DNA of 64,000 nt, taken from the NCBI GenBank assembly GCA_035296625.1, contig DATHAO010000002.1, positions 1-64,000 of the forward strand, given 5' to 3'. Every line of letters begins with the position of its first letter. The stretch's first letter is position 1. A program made the position numbers and the translations under genes. The notes under the pieces are model-generated. The model was not told the DNA's origin. It did not search any database and was given only the letters and a program-made list of their open reading frames with translations. Source of the stretch: DATCLS01 sp035296625 (GTDB lineage Bacteria; Actinomycetota; Acidimicrobiia; Acidimicrobiales; VFJN01). Below are positions 1 to 13,670 of the stretch, piece by piece.

Positions 1-90
1 GATCACGTGCTGGCGCTCGCCCTCGGGCCGGCGCCGAAGCCGTCCGACGACGTCGTCGCGCGCGTCCCCGACGAGCCGCACCCAGCTTGA
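1..90 (+). CDS. C-terminal end of an unidentified CDS (partial)
   Basis: Frame 1 is open from the window edge and stops with TGA at 88-90, giving the last 29 residues of a protein whose body lies outside the window. The tail is acidic and proline-rich and has no recognisable motif. It is followed by a strong palindrome at 177-204, which fits the 3' end of a transcription unit. The frame could be chance, but nothing else explains this stretch. Confidence 0.4.
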   Translation, partial: DHVLALALGPAPKPSDDVVARVPDEPHPA

Positions 91-176
91 CCGTGCTGCT
101 CGCCATCCGCCGGTTCCGCACCGCCTGACACCCCGCACACGTTCACACCGACGGACTCGCACCGTCGGTCACCGCA

Positions 177-204
177 CGAGGCCGGGGCGTACGCCCCGGC
201 CTCG
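177..204. terminator. Perfect 28-bp palindrome, bidirectional terminator
   Basis: The 28 bases are a perfect palindrome (arms CGAGGCCGGGGCG around TA), with no T-run. It lies between the partial plus-strand CDS and the 3' end of minus-strand cysQ, the usual place for a shared terminator in a GC-rich actinobacterium. Confidence 0.6.
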
Positions 205-230
205 TCGCGTCCGTCCTCCAGCGGCCCGTG

Positions 231-1019
231 TCAGCCGCCCGTGGCGGCGGCGATGACCACCTCGGCCAGCTCGGGGCGGCAGATGAGCAGGTCCGGTAGG
301 TAGGTGTCGGCCCGGTTGTAGAGGAGCGGCGAGCCGTCGAGCCGGGACGCGTGCAGGCCGGCGGCCCGGGCGACGGCCACGGGGGCGGCGGAGTCCCACT
401 CGTACTGGCCACCGCTGTGCGGGTAGACCTCGGCATCGCCCAGCACGACCGCCATCGCCTTGGCGCCGGCCGACCCGAGCGGCACGAGCTCGCCGCCGAG
501 GGCCTCGGCCACCCGCGCGGCGGCCGCCGGCGGGCGTGACCGGCTGACCAGGACTCGGGCCGGTCCGCCGTCCGCCCGGGCCGGCGGGGGCGGCGGCGCC
601 GGGCGGGTCGCGAGCGTGAGGTCGCTGGCGGGCAGGGCCACGGCCCCGACCACCGGGTCGCCGTCGACGGCCAGCGCCACGTGCACGGCCCAGTCGGTGC
701 GGGGCACCTCGCCGAACTCGCGGGTGCCGTCGAGCGGGTCGACGATCCACACGCGGGGCCGGGACAGGCGGCCGGGGTCGTCGCGGCCCTCCTCGGAGAG
801 CACCGCGTCGTCCGGCCGCTCGGTGGCCAGCCGCTCGACCAGCAGGCGGTGGGCGGCGGCGTCGCCCTCGTCGCCCAGAAGCCGGCCGGTGACGCCCCGG
901 GCCACCATGCGGGAGCGCAGCTCGACGAGCAGGCGCCCGGCCTCGGTGGCGAGGCGGGCCGCCAAAGCGTGGTCGTCGTCGGTCGCGGGGCCGCCACGGG
1001 CCGCGCTGGGCGCTGCCAT
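231..1019 (-). CDS. cysQ: 3'(2'),5'-bisphosphate nucleotidase, CysQ-type
   Basis: This is a 262-residue protein of the inositol monophosphatase superfamily. It probably removes the 3' phosphate of PAP/PAPS formed during sulfate activation. The metal site is visible as SEEGRD (about 75-80) and WIVDPLDGTREF (91-102), and a WDSAAP motif near residue 203 completes the fold. The gene is divergent from cysD with a 68-bp gap, so the recycling enzyme and the activation operon share a control region. ATG at 1019 is preceded by AAGGGA. An inositol monophosphatase activity cannot be excluded from motifs alone, but the cys neighbourhood favours CysQ. Confidence 0.85.
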   Translation of the reverse strand: MAAPSAARGGPATDDDHALAARLATEAGRLLVELRSRMVARGVTGRLLGDEGDAAAHRLLVERLATERPDDAVLSEEGRDDPGRLSRPRVWIVDPLDGTREFGEVPRTDWAVHVALAVDGDPVVGAVALPASDLTLATRPAPPPPPARADGGPARVLVSRSRPPAAAARVAEALGGELVPLGSAGAKAMAVVLGDAEVYPHSGGQYEWDSAAPVAVARAAGLHASRLDGSPLLYNRADTYLPDLLICRPELAEVVIAAATGG

Positions 1020-1047
1020 GGGTCCCTTGCTTAGCAGCGCCCGCGGA

Positions 1048-1077
1048 TTGCTTACCCGACAGGTCGGGATTTAGCCT
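1048..1077 (+). promoter_or_regulatory. Candidate cysD promoter with operator-like inverted repeat
   Basis: TTGCTT at 1048-1053 and TAGCCT at 1072-1077 are spaced like -35 and -10 boxes. The inverted repeat CCCGAC-AG-GTCGGG (1055-1068) sits in the spacer, where a bound repressor would block RNA polymerase. The -10 is 10 bases before the cysD ATG and no Shine-Dalgarno is visible, so the mRNA may be leaderless. The regulator is unknown. Confidence 0.4.
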
Positions 1078-1087
1078 GGGCGCTCAC

Positions 1088-2002
1088 ATGTCCACGACGA
1101 CCTATGAGCTGACGCACCTCCAGACCCTGGAGGCGGAGGCGATCCACATCATCCGCGAGGTGGCGGCCGAGTTCGAGCGTCCCGTCCTGCTGTTCTCGGG
1201 CGGCAAGGACTCAGCCGTGATGCTGCACCTGGCGGTGAAGGCGTTCGCCCCGGCCAAGCTGCCGTTCCCCGTCATGCACGTCGACACCGGGCACAACTTC
1301 CCCGAGGTGCTGGCCTACCGAGACCGCCGCGTGGCCGAGCTGGGCATCCGGCTGGTTGTGGCGAGCGTGCAGGACGCGATCGACGCCGGCAAGGTCGTCG
1401 AGCACACGGGCGTCGGCGCCAGCCGCAACCGGCTCCAGACCGTGTCGCTGCTCGAGGCCATCGAGAAGCACCGCTTCGACGCCGTGTTCGGGGGCGCCCG
1501 CCGCGACGAGGAGAAAGCCCGGGCCAAGGAGCGGGTGTTCAGCTTCCGCGACGACTTCGGCCAGTGGGACCCGAAGAACCAGCGCCCCGAGCTGTGGAAC
1601 CTCTACAACGGGCGCCACAAGAAGGGCGAGCACATCCGGGTGTTCCCGCTGTCCAACTGGACCGAGCTCGACGTCTGGCAGTACATCGCCGCGGAGGGCG
1701 TCGACCTGCCGTCGATCTACTTCGCCCACCGGCGCAGGGTGTTCCAGCGCGACGGCATGTGGCTGGCCGAGACGCCGTGGACCACCACGGTCGACAGCGA
1801 GGAGATCGAGGAACGCACCGTCCGCTTCCGCACCGTCGGCGACGCCACCTGCACCGGCGCCGTCGAGTCGTCGGCCGCCGACCTCGATGCCATCGTCCAG
1901 GAGACGGCCGTGACCCGCCTGACCGAGCGGGGCGCAACCCGGGCCGACGACCGCATCAGCGAGGCCGGCATGGAAGACCGCAAACGCGAGGGCTACTTCT
2001 GA
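1088..2002 (+). CDS. cysD: Sulfate adenylyltransferase subunit 2 (CysD)
   Basis: This 304-residue cytoplasmic protein is the catalytic ATP-sulfurylase subunit, which makes adenosine 5'-phosphosulfate from sulfate and ATP with CysN. The PP-loop SGGKDS is at residues 37-42. Later conserved blocks GGARRDEEKARAKER, the asparagine/tyrosine-rich ELWNLYNGR stretch and FPLSNWTELDVW are all present, and the length matches the family. The stop overlaps the cysN start (TGATG), so the two subunits are translationally coupled. The ATG has no clear Shine-Dalgarno and may be leaderless. Confidence 0.97.
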   Translation: MSTTTYELTHLQTLEAEAIHIIREVAAEFERPVLLFSGGKDSAVMLHLAVKAFAPAKLPFPVMHVDTGHNFPEVLAYRDRRVAELGIRLVVASVQDAIDAGKVVEHTGVGASRNRLQTVSLLEAIEKHRFDAVFGGARRDEEKARAKERVFSFRDDFGQWDPKNQRPELWNLYNGRHKKGEHIRVFPLSNWTELDVWQYIAAEGVDLPSIYFAHRRRVFQRDGMWLAETPWTTTVDSEEIEERTVRFRTVGDATCTGAVESSAADLDAIVQETAVTRLTERGATRADDRISEAGMEDRKREGYF

Positions 2003-3270
2003 TGGAGCTGCTCCGGTTCGCCACGGCGGGGTCGGTCGACGACGGCAAGTCGACGCTGATCGGCCGGCTCCTCTACGACTCGAAGGCCATCTTCGAGGAC
2101 CAGCTCGAGTCGGTCGAGCGTACGAGCGCCGAGCGGGGCGACGTGCACACGAACCTGGCGCTCCTCACCGACGGACTCCGTGCCGAACGCGAGCAGGGCA
2201 TCACGATCGACGTCGCCTACCGCTACTTCGCCACACCGCGACGGAAGTTCATCATCGCCGACACCCCCGGGCACATCCAGTACACGCGCAACATGGTCAC
2301 CGGCGCCTCGACCGCCGACCTGGCGCTCGTGCTGATCGACGCCCGAAAGGGCGTGATCGAGCAATCGCGGCGCCACGCGTTCCTGGCGTCGCTGCTGGGC
2401 ATCCCGCACCTGGTGGTCTGCATCAACAAGATGGACCTCGTCGACTGGTCGCAGGAGCGCTTCGACGAGATCAAGGCCGAGTTCCGGTCCTTCGCCATGA
2501 AGCTCGACGTCCACGACCTCACGTTCGTGCCCGTCTCCGCGCTGCTCGGCGACAACGTGGTCGACCGGTCGGTGAACATGCCCTGGTACGACGGCTCGTC
2601 GCTCCTCCACCTGCTGGAGGAGACCCATATCGCCAGCGACCGCAACCTCATCGACGCGCGGTTCCCGGTGCAGTACGTCATCCGCCCGCAGGACCAGACG
2701 AGCGAGCTGCACGACTACCGCGGCTACGCCGGCACGATGGCCGGCGGGGTGCTGAAGCCAGGGGACCGGGTCGTGGTGCTGCCGTCCGGGTTCGCCTCCA
2801 CGATCGCCGCCATCGACACGGCGGACGGGCCGGTCGAGGAGGCGTTCGCCCCCATGGCGGTGACGATGCGCCTGACCGACGACATCGACGTGTCGCGTGG
2901 CGACATGATCTGCCGCGACCGCAACCGGCCCCACGTCGGCCAGGACATCGAGGCCTCGGTCAGCTGGCTCACGAACGACACCCAGCTGCGCACGGGGTCC
3001 AAGCTGGCGATCAAGCACACGACCCGCTGGGGGCGGGCGTTGGTGAAGGACCTGCAGTACCGCCTCGACATCAACACGCTGCACCGCGACGAGTCGGCGG
3101 CGGCGCTCGGGCTCAACGAGATCGGCCGGGTGCGGCTGCGCACGACCGTGCCGCTGTTCTACGACGAGTACCGGCGCAACCGGGCGACCGGCAGCTTCAT
3201 CCTGGTCGACGAGTCGTCGAACACGACCGTGGGCGCCGGGATGATCCTCGGTCCCACCGACGTCTCGTGA
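2002..3270 (+). CDS. cysN: Sulfate adenylyltransferase subunit 1, GTPase (CysN)
   Basis: This 422-residue EF-Tu-like GTPase activates CysD during APS synthesis. The P-loop GSVDDGKS is at residues 10-17, followed by DTPGH near 87-91 and NKMD near 142-145, then two beta-barrel domains. The ATG at 2002 overlaps the cysD stop and gives the usual family N-terminus MELLRFATAG. The open frame continues upstream inside cysD, but that extension is shadow sequence. The protein is the short form without a fused APS kinase; the kinase is encoded separately just downstream. Confidence 0.97.
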   Translation: MELLRFATAGSVDDGKSTLIGRLLYDSKAIFEDQLESVERTSAERGDVHTNLALLTDGLRAEREQGITIDVAYRYFATPRRKFIIADTPGHIQYTRNMVTGASTADLALVLIDARKGVIEQSRRHAFLASLLGIPHLVVCINKMDLVDWSQERFDEIKAEFRSFAMKLDVHDLTFVPVSALLGDNVVDRSVNMPWYDGSSLLHLLEETHIASDRNLIDARFPVQYVIRPQDQTSELHDYRGYAGTMAGGVLKPGDRVVVLPSGFASTIAAIDTADGPVEEAFAPMAVTMRLTDDIDVSRGDMICRDRNRPHVGQDIEASVSWLTNDTQLRTGSKLAIKHTTRWGRALVKDLQYRLDINTLHRDESAAALGLNEIGRVRLRTTVPLFYDEYRRNRATGSFILVDESSNTTVGAGMILGPTDVS

Positions 3271-3277
3271 GCGGGTC

Positions 3278-3862
3278 GTGAGCGGCGACGTCGTCTGGCA
3301 CACCGGAGGCGTCGGGCGCGCCGACCGGCCCCACCGGGGCGCGACGGTGTGGCTGACCGGGCTGTCCGGTTCGGGCAAGTCGACGGTGGCCGTCGAGGTC
3401 GAGCGGGCGCTGGTGGCCACCGGCCGCGCCGCCTACCTGCTCGACGGCGACAACCTTCGCCATGGGCTCAACGCCGACCTCGGCTTCTCGGCGGCCGATC
3501 GCACCGAGAACATCCGTCGGGTGGGCGAGGTGGCCCGCCTGTTCGCCGACGCTGGCGTGGTGGCGCTCGTGCCCGTGATCAGCCCGTACGCCGCCGACCG
3601 CGACCGGGCCCGGGGGATCCACGACGCGGTCGGGCTGCCGTTCGTCGAGGTGTTCGTCGACACGCCCCTCGCCGTGTGCGAGGCGCGTGACCCCAAGGGG
3701 CTCTACGCCAAGGCGCGAGCCGGCGAGATCCGGGGGTTCACGGGGATCGGCGACCCCTACGAGGCGCCGGCCGACCCCGACCTGCGCCTGACACCGCACG
3801 ACGGCGACGCGGTCGCCCAGGCCGACCTGGTGCTCGCAGCGCTGGCCAAGCTCACGGGTTGA
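3278..3862 (+). CDS. cysC: Adenylylsulfate kinase (CysC)
   Basis: This 194-residue APS kinase phosphorylates APS to PAPS and completes the cysDNC operon. The Walker A GLSGSGKST lies at about residues 28-36. The family blocks LLDGDNLRHGLNADLGF, ENIRRVGEVA and the C-terminal FTGIGDPYEAP loop are intact. GTG at 3278 starts 7 bases after cysN, so the gene is co-transcribed. No PAPS reductase is visible in the window, so the route beyond PAPS cannot be judged. Confidence 0.95.
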   Translation: MSGDVVWHTGGVGRADRPHRGATVWLTGLSGSGKSTVAVEVERALVATGRAAYLLDGDNLRHGLNADLGFSAADRTENIRRVGEVARLFADAGVVALVPVISPYAADRDRARGIHDAVGLPFVEVFVDTPLAVCEARDPKGLYAKARAGEIRGFTGIGDPYEAPADPDLRLTPHDGDAVAQADLVLAALAKLTG

Positions 3863-3921
3863 GGTCACGGACCTGCCCTGAGGTGGCCCGAGCGTCGGAC
3901 GCCCGGCGCCCGGTCCGACCG

Positions 3922-3969
3922 CGAGCGCACGCCGGGTCACCGGTTCGCCCTCGAGCGCACGCCGGGTCA
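3922..3969. repeat. Two 18-bp direct repeats, 30 bp apart
   Basis: CGAGCGCACGCCGGGTCA occurs at 3922-3939 and again at 3952-3969, overlapping the 3' end of the GNAT gene. It lies between convergent cysC and the acetyltransferase. No function is evident; it may be a small tandem duplication. Confidence 0.5.
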
Positions 3970-4581
3970 GAGGCGGCGCTCGAGGACCAGCTCGTCGCGC
4001 AGCGGGATGCCGCACCGGCCGTCCCGGGGGATCTCGGGCTTGTGCTCGCGGGCATCGTCGATCGCGCCGGCGTGCAGCTCGACCAGCCGGAAGGCGTGGC
4101 GCTGGTAGAGGCGCAGGGCGTCGAGGTTGTCGTTCGTCGTGACGAGCCACAGGTGATGCGTGCCGTGCTTGCGGCCGGCTGCCGCCACCCACTCGAGGAG
4201 CACGCCGCCGATGCCGTGGCCGCGGTGCCCGGCCGCCACGGCGAGGACGGCGAGCTCGGCGCGGGGCCGCTCGGCGGTCCACGTGGCGAGGCCGATCAGC
4301 TCGTCGCCGCCCCACGCGCCGAAGCCCGGGAGGCCGAGCACGTCGTGCTCCTCCCCGAGGCGCCGCTGCCGCCGGCCAGCCACGGCGGCGTCCAGCAGAT
4401 TTTCGGCCGCCGGCACGTCGTCGTAGACGAGCGGTCGCACCACCACCCGGATCACGTCGCCGGCACCGGCCCCGGCCGCGCCCCGCCTGGGGCCGCCGTC
4501 CCCGCTCGGCTCATCGCCCGCCTGGTCGCCCCGCCGCCGGCTCAGCGCCATCCGCGTGAGCCGGCCCCGTCCCGTCCCCAT
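3967..4581 (-). CDS. GNAT-family N-acetyltransferase
   Basis: The protein has 204 residues if it starts at ATG 4581. The GNAT core occupies roughly the last 160 residues: VVVRPLVYDD opens the fold, and a motif A-like acetyl-CoA pyrophosphate loop RGHGIGG follows the strand AELAVLAV. NLDALRLYQRHAF is the usual C-terminal helix. The first 40 or so residues are basic and low-complexity. ATG 4581 is chosen because a TAGCGT -10 box lies 7 bases upstream (4589-4594), matching the leaderless pattern seen at many neighbours. ATG 4551 and GTG 4455 are alternatives. The substrate is unknown. Confidence 0.8.
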   Translation of the reverse strand: MGTGRGRLTRMALSRRRGDQAGDEPSGDGGPRRGAAGAGAGDVIRVVVRPLVYDDVPAAENLLDAAVAGRRQRRLGEEHDVLGLPGFGAWGGDELIGLATWTAERPRAELAVLAVAAGHRGHGIGGVLLEWVAAAGRKHGTHHLWLVTTNDNLDALRLYQRHAFRLVELHAGAIDDAREHKPEIPRDGRCGIPLRDELVLERRL

Positions 4582-4734
4582 CCCTGCGACGCTAACGGCC
4601 GCACCCGTTCGGCCACAGCTTGCACTCTCATGCACTCTCGTGATGTGACGCTCCCAGCTCGCGGTGCGACCGGCTGGCGTCCGGGTGTGCGATCTGCTCC
4701 CTCGACCGCGGGCGACAGCGGCCAAGATGGCGCG

Positions 4735-6411
4735 GTGAGCGCACACGACGAACTGATCGCCCTGGCCGACGAGTACTGGGACGCCTCGATGGAGGCGTCG
4801 CCGACGACGGCCACCCTGCTGGGCGACCGCCGGTTCGACGACCGGATCGAGGACGTGTCGGCCGAGGCCGACGAGCGGCTCCGGACGCGGTGGACCGACC
4901 TCCTGGGGCGCGTCGACGCCGTCGACCCGTCCGGGCTCGACGCCGGCGACCGGGTGACCCGCAGCCTCCTGCGGGTGGAACTGGCACGCGGGGCCCAGGC
5001 GCTGGAGCATCGCCTCACCGAGATGCGGTCCGAGCAGATGGACGGCATACACGCCGATCTGCTCACCTCCGCTCCCGAGGTCAACGCCCCGACGCCCGAG
5101 AGCGCGGAGAAGCTGGTCGAGCGCCACCGCCGGATCGGCACGCTGCTCGACCAGGCGGCCGAGCGGTTCCGAGCCGGCCTCGCTGCCGGCCGGACGCCCG
5201 CCCGGCTCACGATCGAGCGGTCGTTGCACCAGATCGACGGGTACCTGAGGTCAGACCTGTCCACCGACCCCTTCGTCGCCCTGGCCGGCCCCGAGCACTG
5301 GGATGGCGAGGTGGCGTGGCGCGCCACGCTCACCGACGTGGCCCGGGACCGCATCCGCCCGGCGTTCCAGCGTTACCGCGACGTGCTGGCCGACGAGCTT
5401 CTGCCCGTGTCCCGCCCCGACGACCGCTGCGGCCTCTCATGGCTCGGCGAGGACGGCGCCCACCTCTACCGCAGCCTGATCGCCGAGCACACGACGCTCG
5501 ACGACATGACCGCCGAGGCGATCCACGAGACGGGCCTCGAGGAGCTCGACCGCCTGGCCGGCGAGTACGCGGAGGTGGGCGGCCGGCTGTTCGGCACCCA
5601 CGACCAGGCCGAGGTCTTCGACCGGCTGCGGGGCGACCCCGCCCTTCGCTACGGCGACGGGAACCAGATCATGGACGACGCGCGCCGATTCATGGCCAGG
5701 GCGACGGGCGTGATGGGGGAGTGGTTCGGGCGGCTGCCGGCCTCGCCGTGCGCCATCAAGCCGATTCCCGACTTCTTGGCCGCCGACGCGCCCGCCGGCT
5801 ACTACTTCCCGCCGGCCGCCGACGGCTCGCGGCCCGGCGCGTACTTCGCGAACCTGCACGAGCCGGGCGAGCGCAACCGCTTCGAGACGGCGTCGGTCGT
5901 CTACCACGAGGCCATCCCCGGCCATCACCTGCAGCTCACGATCGCCAACGAGCTCGACCACGTGCCCCGGTTCCAGCGCTTGTCGTTCGGCAACACCGCC
6001 TTCGTCGAGGGGTGGGCGCTCTACACCGAGCGCCTCGCCGACGAGATGGGCCTCTACCACGACGACCTCGAGCGGATCGGCATGCTGGCGGGCGACTCGT
6101 GGCGGTCGTGCCGCCTCGTCGTCGACACCGGCCTGCACACGCTCGGCTGGAGCCGCCAGCGGGCGATCGATTTCATGGTGGCGAACGCCCCGGTCGGGGT
6201 CGACGAGATCACGACCGAGGTCGACCGCTACGTCGCCATCCCCGGCCAGGCACTCAGCTACAAGGTCGGCCAGCTCGAGATCCAGCGGCTGCGGCGCGCG
6301 GCGGAGGCCGACGCGGACGGCGGCTTCGACATCCGGTCGTTCCACGACGCCGTGCTCGGGTCAGGGTCGGTGAGCCTGCCCGTGCTGCGCGAGCTGGTGG
6401 GCGCCGAGTAG
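4735..6411 (+). CDS. DUF885 family protein (metallopeptidase-like)
   Basis: The protein has 558 residues, the normal DUF885 length. The zinc-site-like motif HEAIPGHHLQ is at residues 391-400, followed by the downstream FVEGWALYTERLADEMG helix that supplies a further acidic ligand in related M32/M3-like folds. No signal peptide is visible, so it is probably cytoplasmic. GTG 4735 gives the standard N-terminus (DELIALADEYWDA). The frame is open much further upstream, but that part lies antisense to the GNAT gene and looks like shadow. DUF885 members are usually called putative peptidases, and the substrate here is unknown. It converges on ettA with 4 bases between stops. Confidence 0.85.
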   Translation: MSAHDELIALADEYWDASMEASPTTATLLGDRRFDDRIEDVSAEADERLRTRWTDLLGRVDAVDPSGLDAGDRVTRSLLRVELARGAQALEHRLTEMRSEQMDGIHADLLTSAPEVNAPTPESAEKLVERHRRIGTLLDQAAERFRAGLAAGRTPARLTIERSLHQIDGYLRSDLSTDPFVALAGPEHWDGEVAWRATLTDVARDRIRPAFQRYRDVLADELLPVSRPDDRCGLSWLGEDGAHLYRSLIAEHTTLDDMTAEAIHETGLEELDRLAGEYAEVGGRLFGTHDQAEVFDRLRGDPALRYGDGNQIMDDARRFMARATGVMGEWFGRLPASPCAIKPIPDFLAADAPAGYYFPPAADGSRPGAYFANLHEPGERNRFETASVVYHEAIPGHHLQLTIANELDHVPRFQRLSFGNTAFVEGWALYTERLADEMGLYHDDLERIGMLAGDSWRSCRLVVDTGLHTLGWSRQRAIDFMVANAPVGVDEITTEVDRYVAIPGQALSYKVGQLEIQRLRRAAEADADGGFDIRSFHDAVLGSGSVSLPVLRELVGAE

Positions 6412-6415
6412 GGGC

Positions 6416-8092
<1,677 letters not shown>

Positions 8093-8170
8093 GGGGCGCG
8101 ACGGTACAGGCGGCGGGCCGCCGCCCCGAACCCGGCCCACATGCTCCGCGGGAGTGCTTCGGCGGGCCCC

Positions 8171-8389
8171 TCAGGCGGGACGGACCGACAGGATGGCATC
8201 GAGGGGCACGACGACGTCGGTGTCGTCGACCACGAACCACGCGCTCCCCTTGACGCAGGACAGCAGCGTGCCGCGCAGCGTGCGGGAGGCGGTGCGGGCC
8301 ACCACCGCCGTGCCCAGGAACGGGCGCAGCAGACGGTCGGTCACGGGGACGGGCTCTGTGGGGGAGGGGCTCACGGTGGACGGGCTCAT
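8171..8389 (-). CDS. Small conserved-looking hypothetical protein
   Basis: This 72-residue protein has a serine/proline-rich start and then a compact beta-rich region (TLRGTLLSCVKGSAWFVVDD, then VVVPLDAILSVRP). That region resembles a small barrel such as an LSm- or PRC-like fold, but this is only a secondary-structure impression. No family was recognised. It sits alone between ettA and kgd. The sequence GAGGCGAGCA just before its ATG could serve as a ribosome binding site. Confidence 0.55.
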   Translation of the reverse strand: MSPSTVSPSPTEPVPVTDRLLRPFLGTAVVARTASRTLRGTLLSCVKGSAWFVVDDTDVVVPLDAILSVRPA

Positions 8390-8411
8390 TGCTCGCCTCC
8401 TACGCCTACGG

Positions 8412-8429
8412 GATCACCCATCTGTGATC
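8412..8429. promoter_or_regulatory. Inverted repeat GATCAC-N6-GTGATC
   Basis: A perfect 6-bp inverted repeat lies in the divergent region between the small gene at 8171-8389 and kgd. Its symmetry and spacing are typical of a dimeric regulator site. No regulator gene is nearby, so the assignment is tentative. Confidence 0.3.
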
Positions 8430-8539
8430 ACCATCGTTCTTACTTCGTCGCCGTATCCCGGGCGCGGATGCATCTCCCGGGCGTCATCGAGGTGTCACGC
8501 GGCGCCTTCGGACCGCGTTCGAGGGCCTGTCCCGGCCGG

Positions 8540-8545
8540 TACGAT
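8540..8545 (+). promoter_or_regulatory. -10 box of kgd (TACGAT)
   Basis: TACGAT ends 8 bases before the kgd GTG, and no Shine-Dalgarno lies between. Transcription would start at or next to the start codon, giving a leaderless message. Confidence 0.45.
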
Positions 8546-8553
8546 CGGTTGCC

Positions 8554-12309
<3,756 letters not shown>

Positions 12310-12334
12310 CCGACGACGCCCCGAGCATCCGCTG

Positions 12335-12364
12335 GTCAGGGCCGCCCTCCGGGGCGGCCGTGAC
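12335..12364 (+). terminator. Terminator hairpin after kgd
   Basis: GGCCGCCC-TCCG-GGGCGGCC (12340-12359) forms a perfect 8-bp stem with a stable tetraloop. It is extended by GTCA/TGAC after one mismatch. It lies 26 bases past the kgd stop and has no U-tract. Confidence 0.7.
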
Positions 12365-12407
12365 GCGTCGGCACGCCCGTCGCCACCGTTCGGTGTGACG
12401 TGTGCCA

Positions 12408-12467
12408 CCGACATTCGGACGTCCGAGTACTACAGTGTCAGGCAACGCCGAGATAACCGCTGTTATC
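12408..12467 (+). promoter_or_regulatory. Promoter with two palindromes before the ferritin-like gene
   Basis: A CCGACA -35 (12408-12413) and TACAGT -10 (12431-12436) are 17 bases apart. The spacer holds the perfect palindrome TCGGACGTCCGA (12415-12426). A second inverted repeat, GATAAC-CGCT-GTTATC, lies at 12452-12467 in the leader. Both are good candidate operators; the regulators are unknown. Confidence 0.45.
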
Positions 12468-12485
12468 CGCTTGTGGAGGGGATGC

Positions 12486-13619
12486 ATGGCCATCGACGAC
12501 TACCAGGCCAACGCCGAGATCATCGGGCGCCACGAGATCAACGACCTCGAGGCGATCCTGTCGGTGACGAACACCGACGTGACCTCCGCCATCCACACCG
12601 TGGCCGACAACGCGGACGCCATCTTCACGTGGGACTACGAGAAGGGGCACCGCCCCGCTCTCAACAAGCTCTACGAGAAGGCCAAGCACGCGCAGTGGAA
12701 CGGCGAGACCGACCTGCCGTGGGAGACCGAGGTCGACCTCGAGAAGAACGCGGCGCTCGCCCGCCTGCAGTGGGCAGAGCTGGAGCGCGACGTCACCGGC
12801 ACCCCGCTCGAGCACTTCACCGAGGACGACTTCATCCGCCTCGCCATCGAGTCCGACAACTGGACGCTGTCGCAGTTCATGCACGGGGAGCAGGGCGCGC
12901 TGCTGTGCACGGCCAAGATCGTCGAGACCGTCCCGTGGATCGACGCCAAGTACTACGCGTCGACCCAGGTGATGGACGAGGCCCGCCACGTCGAGGTGTT
13001 CGCCAAGTACCTCGACGAGAAGCACGAGGGCCACTATCCGATCAACGCCCACCTGAAGATGCTGCTCGACGACATCATCAACGACAGCCGGTGGGACATG
13101 ACCTACCTGGGCATGCAGATCATGGTGGAAGGCCTCGCGCTCGCTGCGTTCGGCTTCATGCGAGAGATGTCACCCGACCCGCTGCTCAAGCAGCTGCTCC
13201 GCTACGTCATGGCCGACGAGGCCCGTCACGTGGCCTTCGGCGTGCTGTCGCTCAAGGAGTACTACACCGAGCTGTCGACCCCCGAGCTCCGCGACCGCCA
13301 GGAATTCTGCTTCGAGGCGGCCGTTCGCATGCGCGACCGCTTCCTTCAGCAGGAGGTGTGGGAGCGCATGGGCCTCAAGCCCAAGGAGATCCTGCCCGTG
13401 GTCCTGGAGGACCAGGGCCGGGCCATGTTCCAGCGGATGCTCTTCAGCAAGATCGTGCCGAACTGCAAGAAGCTGGGCCTCCTCGACGCCGGCGACGGCT
13501 GGCTGCGCACCAAGTTCACAGAGATGGGCGTCATCGCCTTCGAGGACCTGCAGGACACCGGCGAGGAGTACACCTCGCTGCAGCTCGACGTCAGCGAGAC
13601 GTCGACGGCCTCGGCCTAG
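12486..13619 (+). CDS. Ferritin-like diiron protein (R2-like four-helix bundle)
   Basis: This 377-residue soluble protein carries a complete carboxylate-bridged diiron ligand set: E135 (HGEQ), E165-x-x-H168 (EARH), E215 (MVEG) and E245-x-x-H248 (EARH). The two half-sites are evenly spaced by 30 residues. Such proteins are oxygen-activating oxygenases or oxidases, and R2-like and AurF-like enzymes share the layout. The substrate cannot be read from sequence. ATG 12486 is supported by GGAGGGG five bases upstream; the longer in-frame start at 12402 would swallow the promoter. The double palindromes upstream suggest tight control. Confidence 0.8.
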   Translation: MAIDDYQANAEIIGRHEINDLEAILSVTNTDVTSAIHTVADNADAIFTWDYEKGHRPALNKLYEKAKHAQWNGETDLPWETEVDLEKNAALARLQWAELERDVTGTPLEHFTEDDFIRLAIESDNWTLSQFMHGEQGALLCTAKIVETVPWIDAKYYASTQVMDEARHVEVFAKYLDEKHEGHYPINAHLKMLLDDIINDSRWDMTYLGMQIMVEGLALAAFGFMREMSPDPLLKQLLRYVMADEARHVAFGVLSLKEYYTELSTPELRDRQEFCFEAAVRMRDRFLQQEVWERMGLKPKEILPVVLEDQGRAMFQRMLFSKIVPNCKKLGLLDAGDGWLRTKFTEMGVIAFEDLQDTGEEYTSLQLDVSETSTASA

Positions 13620-13670
13620 ATCGGTCCGGAACGCCGGGACGACGGGCGGCGGTCGGGGGGAGCGGTCCGC

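Noticed and set aside
1564..2001. Upstream extension of cysN within cysD
   Set aside because: The family N-terminus begins at 2002 and the earlier codons are the shadow of cysD.
3859..4734. Upstream extension of the DUF885 gene
   Set aside because: The 292 extra codons are antisense to the GNAT gene, are low-complexity and have no DUF885 similarity.
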